A DNA stretch of 64,000 nt from Saprospiraceae bacterium (lineage in GTDB: Bacteria; Bacteroidota; Bacteroidia; Chitinophagales; Saprospiraceae), in NCBI GenBank assembly GCA_016709995.1, contig JADJLQ010000003.1:62001-126000 (forward strand), given 5' to 3'. Below the pieces are notes generated by a model. It made no database searches, had not been told where the DNA came from, and worked only from the letters and a program-made list of their open reading frames with translations. Each line of letters begins with the position of its first letter. Within the stretch, counting starts at the first letter, position 1. Below, piece after piece: positions 15,952 through 25,632 of the stretch. The position numbers and the translations under genes were made by a program.

Positions 15952-17283
15952 TTAGATGTATAAATTGATTAGTTGTTCGAATAATTCTTGTTTGCCACTT
16001 TTAATAGCAGGCTCACCTAAGTCGATGGCCAGGGTTCGGAGTTGCTCGAGACCCAGTTTTCCGGATTCAAAGTCTTTGCCATGTCCTGCATCATAGGACT
16101 CATACCTTATCTTGCGCAAAGTCTCCATCGGAGAATTGGTCAATAATTGATCAGCGATGACCAGGGCCCTCGCAAAGATATCCATGCCATGGATGTGAGC
16201 TATGAATAAGTCTTCTAGATCTGTACTGTTGCGTCTGATCTTGGCATCAAAGTTAATACCGCCACCTTGTAAACCGCCTGCTCGAAGGATGACCAGCATA
16301 GCCTCCACAGTCTCATAAAGATTTATGGTAAACTGATCGGTATCCCAGCCGTTTTGATTGTCACCTCGGTTAGCATCAATGCTGCCCAACATGCCGGCAT
16401 CAGCCGCCGCTTGAAGTTCGTGTTCAAAAGTATGTCCTGCGAGAGTCGCATGATTGACTTCTACATTGAGTTTAAAATCCTTGTCTAGATCATGGGCCCT
16501 AAGAAAACCGATCACTGTCTCCGCATCATAGTCATACTGATGTTTGGTGGGCTCCATAGGTTTGGGCTCAATAAAGAAATTACCTTTAAATCCTTTTGCG
16601 CGCGCATAGTCCCTGCTGATCTGTAAAAACCTGGCCAGGTGCTCCTTCTCGCGATGCATGTCGGTGTTGATGAGGGACATATATCCTTCACGCCCACCCC
16701 AAAACACATAGTTTTCTCCTTCCAGGGCAATAGTAGCATCCAAAGCATTTTTTACCTGAGTGGCGGCATAAGTCAAGACCTGAAAATCAGGATTGGTCGA
16801 CGCTCCATTCATGTACCTGGGATGAGAAAAAAGATTGGCTGTCCCCCATAGTAATTTCACTCCAGATTCTTTTTGTTTCGATTTGGCATAATCAACGATG
16901 GCCTGTAGCCTGCGTTCGGATTCTGCGATGGAATCACCTTCTTCGATCAGATCAAAATCATGAAAACAATAGTAAGGGGCACCAAGCTTGGTGATGAATT
17001 CAAAAGCTGCGTCCATCTTATGTTGTGCACAGTTGATGGCATCCGTACCATGGATCCAGGGCATTGGCCTGGTCACCGAGCCGAATGGATCTGCATTGCC
17101 ATTGCAGAAGCTGTGCCAATAGGCCACCGCAAACTTGAGGTGATCTTCCATGCGTTTGCCTCTGACTACCCGGTTGGGTTCATACCATTTGAATGCGAGC
17201 GGATTTTTGGAGGAGGCCCCTTCAAATCCTATCTTTGGAATACCTTTAAAGTACTCCTGATTTCCTAAAGTTATTTTTGTCAT
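15952..17283 (-). CDS. xylA: Xylose isomerase
   Basis: 443 aa, class II length. His108 and Asp111 in CFHDFDL match the catalytic His/Asp of the E. coli enzyme. The metal-site segments KLLWGTANLFSHPRYMNGA, FFIEPKPMEPTKHQYD, NVEVNHATLAGHTFEHE and SIDANRGD are intact. It interconverts D-xylose and D-xylulose in the cytoplasm and feeds the kinase encoded two genes upstream. It starts 6 bp after the GH29 gene, so co-transcription is very likely. Such isomerases also accept other aldoses. Confidence 0.97.
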   Translation of the reverse strand: MTKITLGNQEYFKGIPKIGFEGASSKNPLAFKWYEPNRVVRGKRMEDHLKFAVAYWHSFCNGNADPFGSVTRPMPWIHGTDAINCAQHKMDAAFEFITKLGAPYYCFHDFDLIEEGDSIAESERRLQAIVDYAKSKQKESGVKLLWGTANLFSHPRYMNGASTNPDFQVLTYAATQVKNALDATIALEGENYVFWGGREGYMSLINTDMHREKEHLARFLQISRDYARAKGFKGNFFIEPKPMEPTKHQYDYDAETVIGFLRAHDLDKDFKLNVEVNHATLAGHTFEHELQAAADAGMLGSIDANRGDNQNGWDTDQFTINLYETVEAMLVILRAGGLQGGGINFDAKIRRNSTDLEDLFIAHIHGMDIFARALVIADQLLTNSPMETLRKIRYESYDAGHGKDFESGKLGLEQLRTLAIDLGEPAIKSGKQELFEQLINLYI

Positions 17284-17289
17284 CGTACA

Positions 17290-19470
17290 TTATTTGTTTT
17301 TTCTTTCAGAGATTATAATTTTAATGTTTGGCGTACCCATATTTTCGTGCGGATTGGAGGGATTGGCCAGGGTGAGTTCTATATGATTTAGTTTTTTTGG
17401 CATGAGCGTGGTGTACTCAGCAGGTTTTTCAAAATGAATCTGATCTATTTTTTGGCTAAAAAAAGTTTTGAAATCACCTTTTACATTAAGATGTTTTATA
17501 ATCAAGGTATTGGATTCACCTTCGAGAGGCAGGTCGAGAAAAACTACATTATTCGGCACCGGGTAGCCTGTCGAGTAAAGGAGTCTGCCATTGAGCCATG
17601 CCATAAAGGCGTCATCAGAGCCAAAGGCAAAAATGTAACTCGTTGGTGTGGAAGCCAATATATTCATCAGATAATAATAAGTCTGCATAGGCTCCAGTTT
17701 GCGATTGATATACTGGCCTTGCTCCAGGTTATACACTTCGTCCCACAGTTTTCCTTCAGGGCCCCAGGGAGCGCCAGGCACAGCCCAGCTCAATGCACCA
17801 ATTTGCGAAGCCATATTAAGACCTGTGTAAGGGCCTTGTGTGAAAATATTGCTCGGTATGGCTGCAAATGACTGATCTGCATGTCTAAAGGTCTTGTATT
17901 TGCTGAGATCTATCTGTTCGATATGCTCATTGATTTTCAGGTTGAGCACTTTGTCCTTTTCCTGTTGGGTATAGAATAAGGTGATATCATAAGGGATCTC
18001 TTTTGGGGCAGAGATATCCCAACTCATGGACACCAGGGAGGGAGCAGTCGCGTAATAATTGGAACCATCTGTACTCCAGCCAAGATTGGCATGAGTATAA
18101 TTGAGCTCGTATACGTTTTGGGTATTGGTGCTGGTCACCCGGGCTGGTACCATATCAAGATCACCTTCATATTGAATTTTAAAGGAAGTAGATGGATCAA
18201 ACTGTAAGGGAGCCAGACCTAAGTCAAATGTGTAGGTGGCACCTGATTTTGATATACCCAGCTCTGTGAAGGGTGTCACCATGCCAACGGCTCCTGTCAC
18301 GATATTATTTAGTCCGTACAGTAATATTTTCCCTTCGTCAGGAGTAGACATTACATGAGCATAGATATTGCCATGGTTATAGGTAAGTCCTCCCCAGGAT
18401 TTGTCGCCACCCGGCAATGGTCTGGTATCATATATTGCTTCTGCATTGCCAGCATCAATCCAACTGCCAATATATTCAATCACTTGTTTTTCAAAATCTT
18501 GGATGGATCCATCTCCTTTAGGTCCAATATTGAGCATATAATTTCCTCCCAGATACACCGTCTTGATCATTTTACCCAAGTGTTCGACTGCTTTAGCTTT
18601 GGCATTGCCTATTGGCTGCCATGATCGGTATCCCCAGGTATTGTCATAAATAGAATTGACGGACTGCCATGGGGTCTCATACTTCATATCCCCGTTGACA
18701 TTGTCGGGTGATACTATAAAATCACCTTGCCCGTTGCCTATCCTTCCTCCGATCATACAATCTGGTTGTAAGCTTTTTACGAGGTCGCGGATTTCTTTAC
18801 TTTGTTGTAGGGTCAAACTACCCATATCAAACCAAATTTCACTGAGATCGCCATAATTACTACAGAGTTCTCTTACCTGGAGGAGATTGGCTGCATGCAA
18901 GGCCGGGGCAATTGTATCTGCATTATGACTCGAGATGGTAGTAGCTCCTTCCTTGGCATTCCAATCTATCAATGAAAAATAAACCCCAAATCCCAATCCC
19001 GCTGCATGACAAGCATCTGACATCTCTTTCAGTATATCTCTTTTAAAAGGCGTGCTGGCTATGGAAAAGTCTGATTGCTTAGTATCAAACATATTGAATC
19101 CATCATGATGCTTGGCCGTGAAAATCACACTTCTAAATCCGCCCCGCCTGGCCAATTGAGCGATCGAGTCTGCGCTGAACTGCACAGGGTTAAAGTTTAA
19201 TGCCATTGCCTGGTATTCCGCAGGAGGGATAGCGGCATGAGCCATGATCTGCTCACTATAACCTTTAGTCACCGGCTGTCCCTGGTACATACCTCCAAGC
19301 ATAGCATATGGACCAAGATGGACCATCATACTGAGTTTTTGATCTTTCCAGTGGCTAGTGGTAGCAGATTCGAAAGTGCTACTAGTACTTTTAATGGATA
19401 AGGGATCTTTTTTACAAGATATGCATGCCAGGATAACAGTCAATAATATGGCAAGATTAAGTTTATTCAT
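17290..19470 (-). CDS. GH29 alpha-L-fucosidase-like lipoprotein
   Basis: 726 aa from the ATG at 19470. I prefer this start over one 11 codons upstream because it overlaps the xylB stop as ATGA and opens directly into a lipoprotein signal (MNKLNLAILLTVILACISC). The GH29 barrel has the KHHDGF motif (about 120-125) and the nucleophile Asp215 in SEIWFDMG. C-terminal beta domains follow (about 400 onward), including a DUF-like sandwich that may bind carbohydrate. It removes alpha-fucose or a similar sugar from glycans at the cell surface or in the periplasm. Being sandwiched between xylB and xylA is notable and suggests the released sugar enters that isomerase/kinase pair. Confidence 0.88.
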   Translation of the reverse strand: MNKLNLAILLTVILACISCKKDPLSIKSTSSTFESATTSHWKDQKLSMMVHLGPYAMLGGMYQGQPVTKGYSEQIMAHAAIPPAEYQAMALNFNPVQFSADSIAQLARRGGFRSVIFTAKHHDGFNMFDTKQSDFSIASTPFKRDILKEMSDACHAAGLGFGVYFSLIDWNAKEGATTISSHNADTIAPALHAANLLQVRELCSNYGDLSEIWFDMGSLTLQQSKEIRDLVKSLQPDCMIGGRIGNGQGDFIVSPDNVNGDMKYETPWQSVNSIYDNTWGYRSWQPIGNAKAKAVEHLGKMIKTVYLGGNYMLNIGPKGDGSIQDFEKQVIEYIGSWIDAGNAEAIYDTRPLPGGDKSWGGLTYNHGNIYAHVMSTPDEGKILLYGLNNIVTGAVGMVTPFTELGISKSGATYTFDLGLAPLQFDPSTSFKIQYEGDLDMVPARVTSTNTQNVYELNYTHANLGWSTDGSNYYATAPSLVSMSWDISAPKEIPYDITLFYTQQEKDKVLNLKINEHIEQIDLSKYKTFRHADQSFAAIPSNIFTQGPYTGLNMASQIGALSWAVPGAPWGPEGKLWDEVYNLEQGQYINRKLEPMQTYYYLMNILASTPTSYIFAFGSDDAFMAWLNGRLLYSTGYPVPNNVVFLDLPLEGESNTLIIKHLNVKGDFKTFFSQKIDQIHFEKPAEYTTLMPKKLNHIELTLANPSNPHENMGTPNIKIIISERKNK

Positions 19471-20957
19471 AATGCTTCGAGAGTATTCAATTTTTGTTTC
19501 CATGGTTCATACAATTCTTTTAATTGGATATGATTGATAGGGTCGGGTAATATTTCTTCAATTTTCTGCAGGGATGAAAACGCATTGTCTACAGTATAAT
19601 ACCCACTCCCTATGCCCGCACCGCGAGCTGCTCCGGTGGCCCCATCCGTGTCATAAAACTCCAGGGGCACATTGATCAAGTCACTAAACATCTGCCTGAA
19701 CACAGGACTCAAAAACATATTGGCTTTGCCGGCTTTGATGGTCTTGGGTTGAAGCCCATTTTCTTTGAGAATATCAGTGCCGTAATGTAAGGCAAAGACG
19801 ATGCCTTCCTGAACTGCCCTGGATACATGACTTAAACTATGTCGGTTAAAATCAAGATTTAATAATTGGGCCCCAACCATTTTGTTTTTGAGCATCCGTT
19901 CTGCGCCATTACCAAAAGGAAACATCGTCAACCCTGCTGAACCCATAGGCGCCATACTGGCGAGGTCATTTAATTTTTCATAAGACATATCCCCGTTGTG
20001 GTTCAATAATTTTTTTATCCAGGAGTTGGCTATGCCGGTTCCATTGACACACAATAATACACCGATACTGGGCTGCTCACTGCTATGATTGACATGAGCA
20101 AATGCATTGACCCGCGACGCAGGGTCGGTACTTAGATGCTCTTGTATACCGTAGACCACCCCACTGGTGCCTGCGGTAGTCGCTATTTCACCAGGCTTCA
20201 TTACATTTAGTGAAAAAGCATTGTTAGGTTGGTCACCTGCTCTATAAGTCACTGGTGTTCCTGGTTTCAGTCCCAGCTCTTTGGCCACTTCTGTCATCAC
20301 AGTACCTTGTACAGAAAAGGTAGGTCTGATAGTCGGAGTCCAAGACAACGGGATATGATATAAATCGAATAATTCTTTAGAGAGGGATTCGTTCTTAAAA
20401 TCCCAAAACATCCCCTCACTCAGAGAAGAAATCGTAGTGTTGATTTCTCCGGTGAGTTTAAAATTGATAAAATCTCCGGGCAACATAAATGCATGAATCC
20501 TGGCTGCGATATCTGGCTCGTTCTCTATGACCCACCTCAATTTGGATGCAGTAAAATTGCCTGGAGAATTAAGTAAGTGACTTAGGCAAAAGGTGCTGCC
20601 GATGCTTTCAAATGCTTTATCCCCAATAGACACAGCTCTGCTGTCACACCAGATGATAGAAGGCCTGAGAGTCTGACCAGCTTTGTCTAGCAGCACCAAT
20701 CCATGCATTTGATAGCTAATACCAATAGCTGCTATGGAACTGCCATCAATCCCGGTCTGGTGAATTAATTTTTTAATAAGAGTTTTGATCTCCAGCCACC
20801 ATTGATTTGGTTCCTGTTCAGCCCAGCCGGAATGCCTGGCTATCATTCCCATTTCCTGATCAGGTACGGAAGCAGACCCTACCCTTTTCTGAGTATCTGC
20901 CTCTATCAGTGAAGCCTTGATAAACGAGCTTCCTAAGTCAATTCCAAGAAAGTACAT
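19467..20957 (-). CDS. xylB: Xylulokinase, FGGY family
   Basis: 496 aa. The N-terminal ATPase motif GIDLGSSFIKA (5-15), QMHG (83-86, the substrate-contact Met-His-Gly of xylulokinases), WCDSR (Asp105) and GDQPNNAFS, containing the catalytic Asp, are present. It phosphorylates D-xylulose to xylulose 5-phosphate. First gene of the minus-strand operon; its stop overlaps the GH29 start by four bases. Confidence 0.92.
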   Translation of the reverse strand: MYFLGIDLGSSFIKASLIEADTQKRVGSASVPDQEMGMIARHSGWAEQEPNQWWLEIKTLIKKLIHQTGIDGSSIAAIGISYQMHGLVLLDKAGQTLRPSIIWCDSRAVSIGDKAFESIGSTFCLSHLLNSPGNFTASKLRWVIENEPDIAARIHAFMLPGDFINFKLTGEINTTISSLSEGMFWDFKNESLSKELFDLYHIPLSWTPTIRPTFSVQGTVMTEVAKELGLKPGTPVTYRAGDQPNNAFSLNVMKPGEIATTAGTSGVVYGIQEHLSTDPASRVNAFAHVNHSSEQPSIGVLLCVNGTGIANSWIKKLLNHNGDMSYEKLNDLASMAPMGSAGLTMFPFGNGAERMLKNKMVGAQLLNLDFNRHSLSHVSRAVQEGIVFALHYGTDILKENGLQPKTIKAGKANMFLSPVFRQMFSDLINVPLEFYDTDGATGAARGAGIGSGYYTVDNAFSSLQKIEEILPDPINHIQLKELYEPWKQKLNTLEAL

Positions 20958-20967
20958 ATTAAGTCCG

Positions 20968-20975
20968 CAAAAATA
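20968..20975 (-). promoter_or_regulatory. -7 element of the xylB operon
   Basis: Minus-strand TATTTTTG fits TAnnTTTG exactly, 11 bp ahead of the xylB ATG. I see no TTTG at the -33 distance, so an activator may be needed. The predicted leader is only a few bases. Confidence 0.35.
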
Positions 20976-21081
20976 CTATTATATAACCAACCCTGAGAGC
21001 ATCGACCCTTCAAAATTGGGTTCAGAGATTCCAGAAAGCTGTCAGAAATCAGTGCAGGATGCATAGAGGTGCCAAAAGCCT

Positions 21082-22005
21082 TTGTATTTTGGGGCCGTGC
21101 AATCTACCTCCGCCCCTCGTGATATCAAGATCATTTTTGCTTTCGCATCTATCTATATCATCTGGGGATCAACTTATCTGGGTATTTACTATGCGATCCA
21201 GTCGATACCTCCGTTGATGATGGCTGGTATACGATTTGTGGTCGTCGGGATCATATGGTATCTGATCACGAAGTTGTACTACAAAGAAAGTTTTAACTAT
21301 CATCTTTGGAGGTTTGGAGCTATCTCCGGTTTTTTATTGTTTTTTATAGGAAATGGTGCTGTGGTATTGGCTGAGCGACACCTCCCTACTGGCCTGGTCT
21401 CCATACTTGCAGGTACAGTACCTTTTTGGCTCTTGATCATGGACGCCCGGTCTGGTATGAGTCGATTCAAAAATCCTCTGACCTGGCTGGGGCTCATCAT
21501 TGGATTTGCAGGGGTATTCATATTGTTTAGTGACAAAATCAATTTCAATAATCATACCCCGGGGCTGACTTCGAGTTTAATAACCATGGTGATTGGGGCG
21601 ATCTCATGGGCTTTGGGCACCCTGTATTCAAAATATAGTGAAGTAAGGGGTTCTACTTTGGCCAAGGTCTCTGTGCAGGCTTTAACCTCTGGTTTATTTT
21701 TATTGATAGGTGCAGCCTATACGGGTGAGTTTAGTGATTTTCACTTCAGCCAGGTTACAGCTGTGTCATGGGGCGCTTTGGCTTACCTGATTTTGTTTGG
21801 CTCTATGATGGGATATTTTTCTTATTTATGGTTATTGTCCAAAGTATCAGCGCATGCGGTGGGTACCTACGCTTTTGTCAATCCGATGGTGGCGGTGGCT
21901 CTAGGGACTCTGATCGCCGGCGAATTATTTGTGGTGAGAGAGTATATCGCATTAATTGCTATTATCCTGGGGTTGGTGGCCCTGTATTTTAGTAAAAAGT
22001 ATTAG
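21082..22005 (+). CDS. EamA-family drug/metabolite transporter
   Basis: 307 aa with about ten hydrophobic helices in two EamA repeats (about 15-145 and 160-300). Family features are FIIWGSTYLGIYYAI near the N-terminus and YAFVNPMVAVALGTLIAGE in the second repeat. Inner-membrane permease of unknown substrate. The start may be TTG at 21082 or GTG at 21097. Divergent from the xyl operon, sharing a 124-bp intergenic region, so a sugar-related export role is possible but not shown. Confidence 0.85.
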   Translation: MYFGAVQSTSAPRDIKIIFAFASIYIIWGSTYLGIYYAIQSIPPLMMAGIRFVVVGIIWYLITKLYYKESFNYHLWRFGAISGFLLFFIGNGAVVLAERHLPTGLVSILAGTVPFWLLIMDARSGMSRFKNPLTWLGLIIGFAGVFILFSDKINFNNHTPGLTSSLITMVIGAISWALGTLYSKYSEVRGSTLAKVSVQALTSGLFLLIGAAYTGEFSDFHFSQVTAVSWGALAYLILFGSMMGYFSYLWLLSKVSAHAVGTYAFVNPMVAVALGTLIAGELFVVREYIALIAIILGLVALYFSKKY

Positions 22006-22076
22006 ACGCTTGATCCCAGGGACTGAGGATTACTTTAATTAATTAAGGTTGCCTCTTCAAGATTCCACTACGCAGG

Positions 22077-24293
22077 TTAATTTAAGATTTCGATTTCGCT
22101 GACGAATAACCATGGAGCGGCAGGATTTTCTGGTTGTAAACCTCCTTCATTTTCGATTAATATTTTTATGTACCTGGCTGATTTATTGATCTTAGGAATG
22201 GAAAGTGAAAGTAACTGTGAGTTTGTATTTTGAATAGATTCAGGAAAATATTGTTTGAATAATTTAAACGAGCCGTCTGGCTGATCTGAGCCGTAGATTA
22301 AAATTGATTTTGGTTGGTAGATCGAAGCAGATGCTTGGTGGATCGTATAGATATTGATGCTCCTGATCTCAAGATCTTTTCCCTGGTCGAAGATGACCTC
22401 CAGGTGCTGACCCTGATAGCCTAACCATTTGCCGGACTTCAGATTTTTATCTCCTTTGACGCCATCACAGAGTTGGATTCCACCTTCATTGAGAAACTCA
22501 GGACTGGGCGTGGTGAGGAGATCGACCTCATACTTTGCCTTAGAATAGAGCTCATCTTTGACGAATCCAACCCTGCCGTCCGGACTGATCGCTGCAGCTA
22601 ATAAAGGTGACCCCGAAGTGAGCCGGAGAGGTGAAGTATACAGATTGGTAGATGCAGAGGGCAGCGTATAATTTTGTGAATAATGTATGGTCGCATCCGG
22701 ATTGTTGGTGGAGAGGTAGATGGTCAGGCTGTCTACAAATGGTTTGCCTTCGGGACTGATAGTCACCTGCGGAATATCCTGGTAAAAACCAATCTCTGCT
22801 ATGTTTGGGGTAAGTCTAAATTCCGAAAAAATCATCCGTACTTTATTAGTCATGATATAAGGAAAGCGGATCAATCGTTTGTAACCTATGGTAGTGCCTG
22901 ATACTTTGGTCACCCAACTATCATTTTCATAGACCTCTAGTTGAAATCCGCTGACACGCTGACCAAATTCGATTTGTTCACTTAAGCTTAAGATATTGAA
23001 CCAAATCGGTTTGGGCCATTCAAAATGCAGATATGGGGTATTATTGGATGCATCAGGAGCCCAATACGTATTCATTTTACCATCTAAGACTCTGGAAGGC
23101 GGATGATTAAAATTAAATTCATTGTCACTTACTTCTGCCTGTGAGCCCAGATTTTGAGAAAAAATCTGCTTAAGGCTATAATTAAATACTTTAAGAATAG
23201 TAGCATCTTTCTCGGGAATCAACCCATTTTTGTCAGGTGGAATATTGAGCAGCAAAGCACTGTTTTTTCCTATGGAGTTGAAATAGATATCCAATAATTT
23301 TTCGGGTGATTTGACTTGCCCATCCTCTGCAGCATGATAGAACCAACCTGGTCTGATGGATACATCGACTTCGGATGGGTACCATTTTAAGGCATATGCC
23401 TGGGCGAGTTGATTGATGCTGGCGATCTCTTCTGCAGTCTCTTTGATGGCAGGTTTGATGATATTGTCCTGCGCATCTGTGGGAGTAAGTTGGATGCTGT
23501 CTGCTATGGGTATCACGCTCCATTCTGTATCCCTGCCGTACCCGGTCTCCGTACCCACCCAACGAATGTCAGGACCCATCACTGCTATGACAGCTTGAGG
23601 TTGTAAGTCTCGTACTATGCTGTAAAAAGATCCCCAATCATAGATTTGCTTTTTACCGTTCGGCCCCTCACCCACAGCCCCATCAAACCAAACCTCCGAT
23701 ATAGGACCATAGTTGGTTAAGAGTTCACGCAACTGGCTTCTGAAATATTCATTGTAGGCATCGGATCCATATCGGGGTTCATGCCGATCCCACGGGGAGA
23801 GATAGACACCAAGGGGCATATTTTGTTTGACACAGGCATCGGCTAACTCTTTGATCACATCGCCCTGGCCGTTTTTCCATGGGCTGCTTTTGACACTATG
23901 ACTGGTAAAAGCACTGGGCCAAAGACAGAATCCATCGTGGTGCTTGGCAGTAATGATCACCTGTCGGAACCCTGCTTCTTTGAGTACCGATACCCACTGT
24001 CCTGCATCGAGTTTGGTGGGATTAAAAAGAGCCGGGTCTTCATTGCCATCGCCCCATTCCTTGTCAGTAAATGTATTGATGCCAAAATGCAAGAATGCCG
24101 TAAGCTCACGTTGTTGCCAGGACAGTTGTCGAGAAGTCGGCACCACATGGGCTGCTTTTAGGAGGATGGCTTCTTTGGTGTCTGTGGTGGAGATAGATAC
24201 CAGGTTGGCAAAAGGACTTTGCTCAAAATAGATATTGCAAGAAGGTACCGTGATGAGTAAAATGAGAACGATCCAGGTTTGATATTTTGGCAT
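22077..24293 (-). CDS. GH29 alpha-L-fucosidase-like lipoprotein with C-terminal binding domains
   Basis: 738 aa from the ATG at 24293. An upstream TTG at 24305 overlaps the -7 box and is less likely. Lipoprotein signal MPKYQTWIVLILLITVPSC. The GH29 domain has KHHDGFCLWPS (about 117-127) and the nucleophile Asp204 in SEVWFDGAVGEG. Then come a F5/8-type C-like sandwich (about 380-510) and a chitobiase-C-like segment (TIYLSTNNPDATIHYS). It is a second, only distantly similar fucosidase, likely acting on a different linkage or glycan than the one in the xyl operon. Confidence 0.9.
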   Translation of the reverse strand: MPKYQTWIVLILLITVPSCNIYFEQSPFANLVSISTTDTKEAILLKAAHVVPTSRQLSWQQRELTAFLHFGINTFTDKEWGDGNEDPALFNPTKLDAGQWVSVLKEAGFRQVIITAKHHDGFCLWPSAFTSHSVKSSPWKNGQGDVIKELADACVKQNMPLGVYLSPWDRHEPRYGSDAYNEYFRSQLRELLTNYGPISEVWFDGAVGEGPNGKKQIYDWGSFYSIVRDLQPQAVIAVMGPDIRWVGTETGYGRDTEWSVIPIADSIQLTPTDAQDNIIKPAIKETAEEIASINQLAQAYALKWYPSEVDVSIRPGWFYHAAEDGQVKSPEKLLDIYFNSIGKNSALLLNIPPDKNGLIPEKDATILKVFNYSLKQIFSQNLGSQAEVSDNEFNFNHPPSRVLDGKMNTYWAPDASNNTPYLHFEWPKPIWFNILSLSEQIEFGQRVSGFQLEVYENDSWVTKVSGTTIGYKRLIRFPYIMTNKVRMIFSEFRLTPNIAEIGFYQDIPQVTISPEGKPFVDSLTIYLSTNNPDATIHYSQNYTLPSASTNLYTSPLRLTSGSPLLAAAISPDGRVGFVKDELYSKAKYEVDLLTTPSPEFLNEGGIQLCDGVKGDKNLKSGKWLGYQGQHLEVIFDQGKDLEIRSINIYTIHQASASIYQPKSILIYGSDQPDGSFKLFKQYFPESIQNTNSQLLSLSIPKINKSARYIKILIENEGGLQPENPAAPWLFVSEIEILN

Positions 24294-24302
24294 GTTTGAT
24301 GT

Positions 24303-24310
24303 CAAAAATA
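24303..24310 (-). promoter_or_regulatory. -7 element of the second GH29 gene
   Basis: Minus-strand TATTTTTG matches TAnnTTTG and ends 10 bp before the ATG at 24293. No -33 TTTG is visible. Between 24311 and 24579 I see nothing else but plain intergenic DNA. Confidence 0.35.
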
Positions 24311-24579
24311 AGGAATCGTGGGGGAAGACGGGGCGGTATTAAAGTCTCGGCCTTATCCCCACACTTGTCCCAAATCCGGATTCAAGGTACATCCTGCCCG
24401 CAGAATTAACTCCAGAGGCCAGTGGAAAAGATCAAAACTGTACAAGCACCAGGGCAAAACCTTACCTGAACATTCTATAAAATATAAATACTTCTATAGC
24501 TATAACTAGCGTTTTGGCATTGATATAGCTGAAAAATTAGCAATAAATTAGCTGTAAGTCTTATTGGAGCTTAAGCCTT

Positions 24580-25632
24580 TTACCTCATCTCTGCATTGAA
24601 GGCCTCCAATACTCCTGAACCCGGGCAAAGATCAGCATAGACCATTTCGTTAAGCGGCTTCATCGAGGTATTCAAAATGTCATGCAAAGCATCCCGACCG
24701 GTTTCATAGTAAAGTAGACCGGTGACGATTTCATTGACAGCTCGGGAAGTATGGATTTTGGTCATGGCCGAAAGCCTATTGGTGGGATCCCAATCCAGAT
24801 CCAGTTTGTTGATATTGAGATAAGTACCATCATGGAGCGTGATCCGTTCGGTGGCACCGCTGGCTATGGTCGCTGTGATCTCTTCTGCGGGAGGTACAAA
24901 ATCCAGATCAGATACAGCATCCATATGTGCCCGTACGTAATCATAGGACTTGGTAGATCCCTTATTATTATTAAAGGTGACACAAGGTGAAATCACATCG
25001 ATAAAAGCAAACCCTGGATAGGACACAGCTGCTTTGATGAGTGGAATCAATTGCTCTTTATCCCCAGAAAAACTTCTGGCTACAAAACTGGCCCCCAGTT
25101 CTAAAGCCAGGCCTGCCATATCGATGGTCTGGAATAAATTGGTTTCACCGGATTTATTCATGCTGCCACGATCTGCGGTGGCAGAATCCTGGCCTTTGGT
25201 GAGACCATAACAACCATTGTTCATGACGATATAGACCATATTGAGATTGCGACGCACCGCGTGGACAAACTGGCCCATGCCTATGGATGCAGAATCGCCA
25301 TCTCCGGACACTCCCAGGTACAGCAGGTCTCTATTGGCCAGGTAAGCTCCGGTAGCCACCGAAGGCATACGACCATGTACAGAGTTGAATCCATGCGAAT
25401 TGCCCAAAAAATAAGCAGGTGTCTTCGAACTGCAGCCAATCCCTGACAATTTAGCAATACGATGAGGAGGGATAGAAAGCTCGAAAATGCCCTGAGTGAT
25501 CGCGGCACTGATCGAGTCATGTCCGCAACCGGCGCACAAAGTCGATAAAGCGCCTTCGTAATCTTTTTTGGTAAATCCCAGTTTGTTTTTAGCGGCTTCA
25601 GGATGCCGAAACGCTGGTTTTATATAAGTCAT
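24580..25632 (-). CDS. korB: 2-oxoacid:ferredoxin oxidoreductase beta subunit
   Basis: 350 aa from the ATG at 25632 (MTYIKPAFRHPEAAKNKLGF). A longer frame reaches 25716 but would be read inside korA and is not family-like. Landmarks: LCAGCGHDSISAAI (cluster/TPP region), SRFPSVATGAY-like PSVATGAYLANRD, the thiamine diphosphate motif GVSGDGDSASIGMGQFVHAVRRNLN and NNGCYGLTKGQDS. With KorA it oxidatively decarboxylates a 2-oxoacid, probably 2-oxoglutarate, to the acyl-CoA and reduces ferredoxin. It overlaps korA by 35 bp. Confidence 0.93.
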   Translation of the reverse strand: MTYIKPAFRHPEAAKNKLGFTKKDYEGALSTLCAGCGHDSISAAITQGIFELSIPPHRIAKLSGIGCSSKTPAYFLGNSHGFNSVHGRMPSVATGAYLANRDLLYLGVSGDGDSASIGMGQFVHAVRRNLNMVYIVMNNGCYGLTKGQDSATADRGSMNKSGETNLFQTIDMAGLALELGASFVARSFSGDKEQLIPLIKAAVSYPGFAFIDVISPCVTFNNNKGSTKSYDYVRAHMDAVSDLDFVPPAEEITATIASGATERITLHDGTYLNINKLDLDWDPTNRLSAMTKIHTSRAVNEIVTGLLYYETGRDALHDILNTSMKPLNEMVYADLCPGSGVLEAFNAEMR

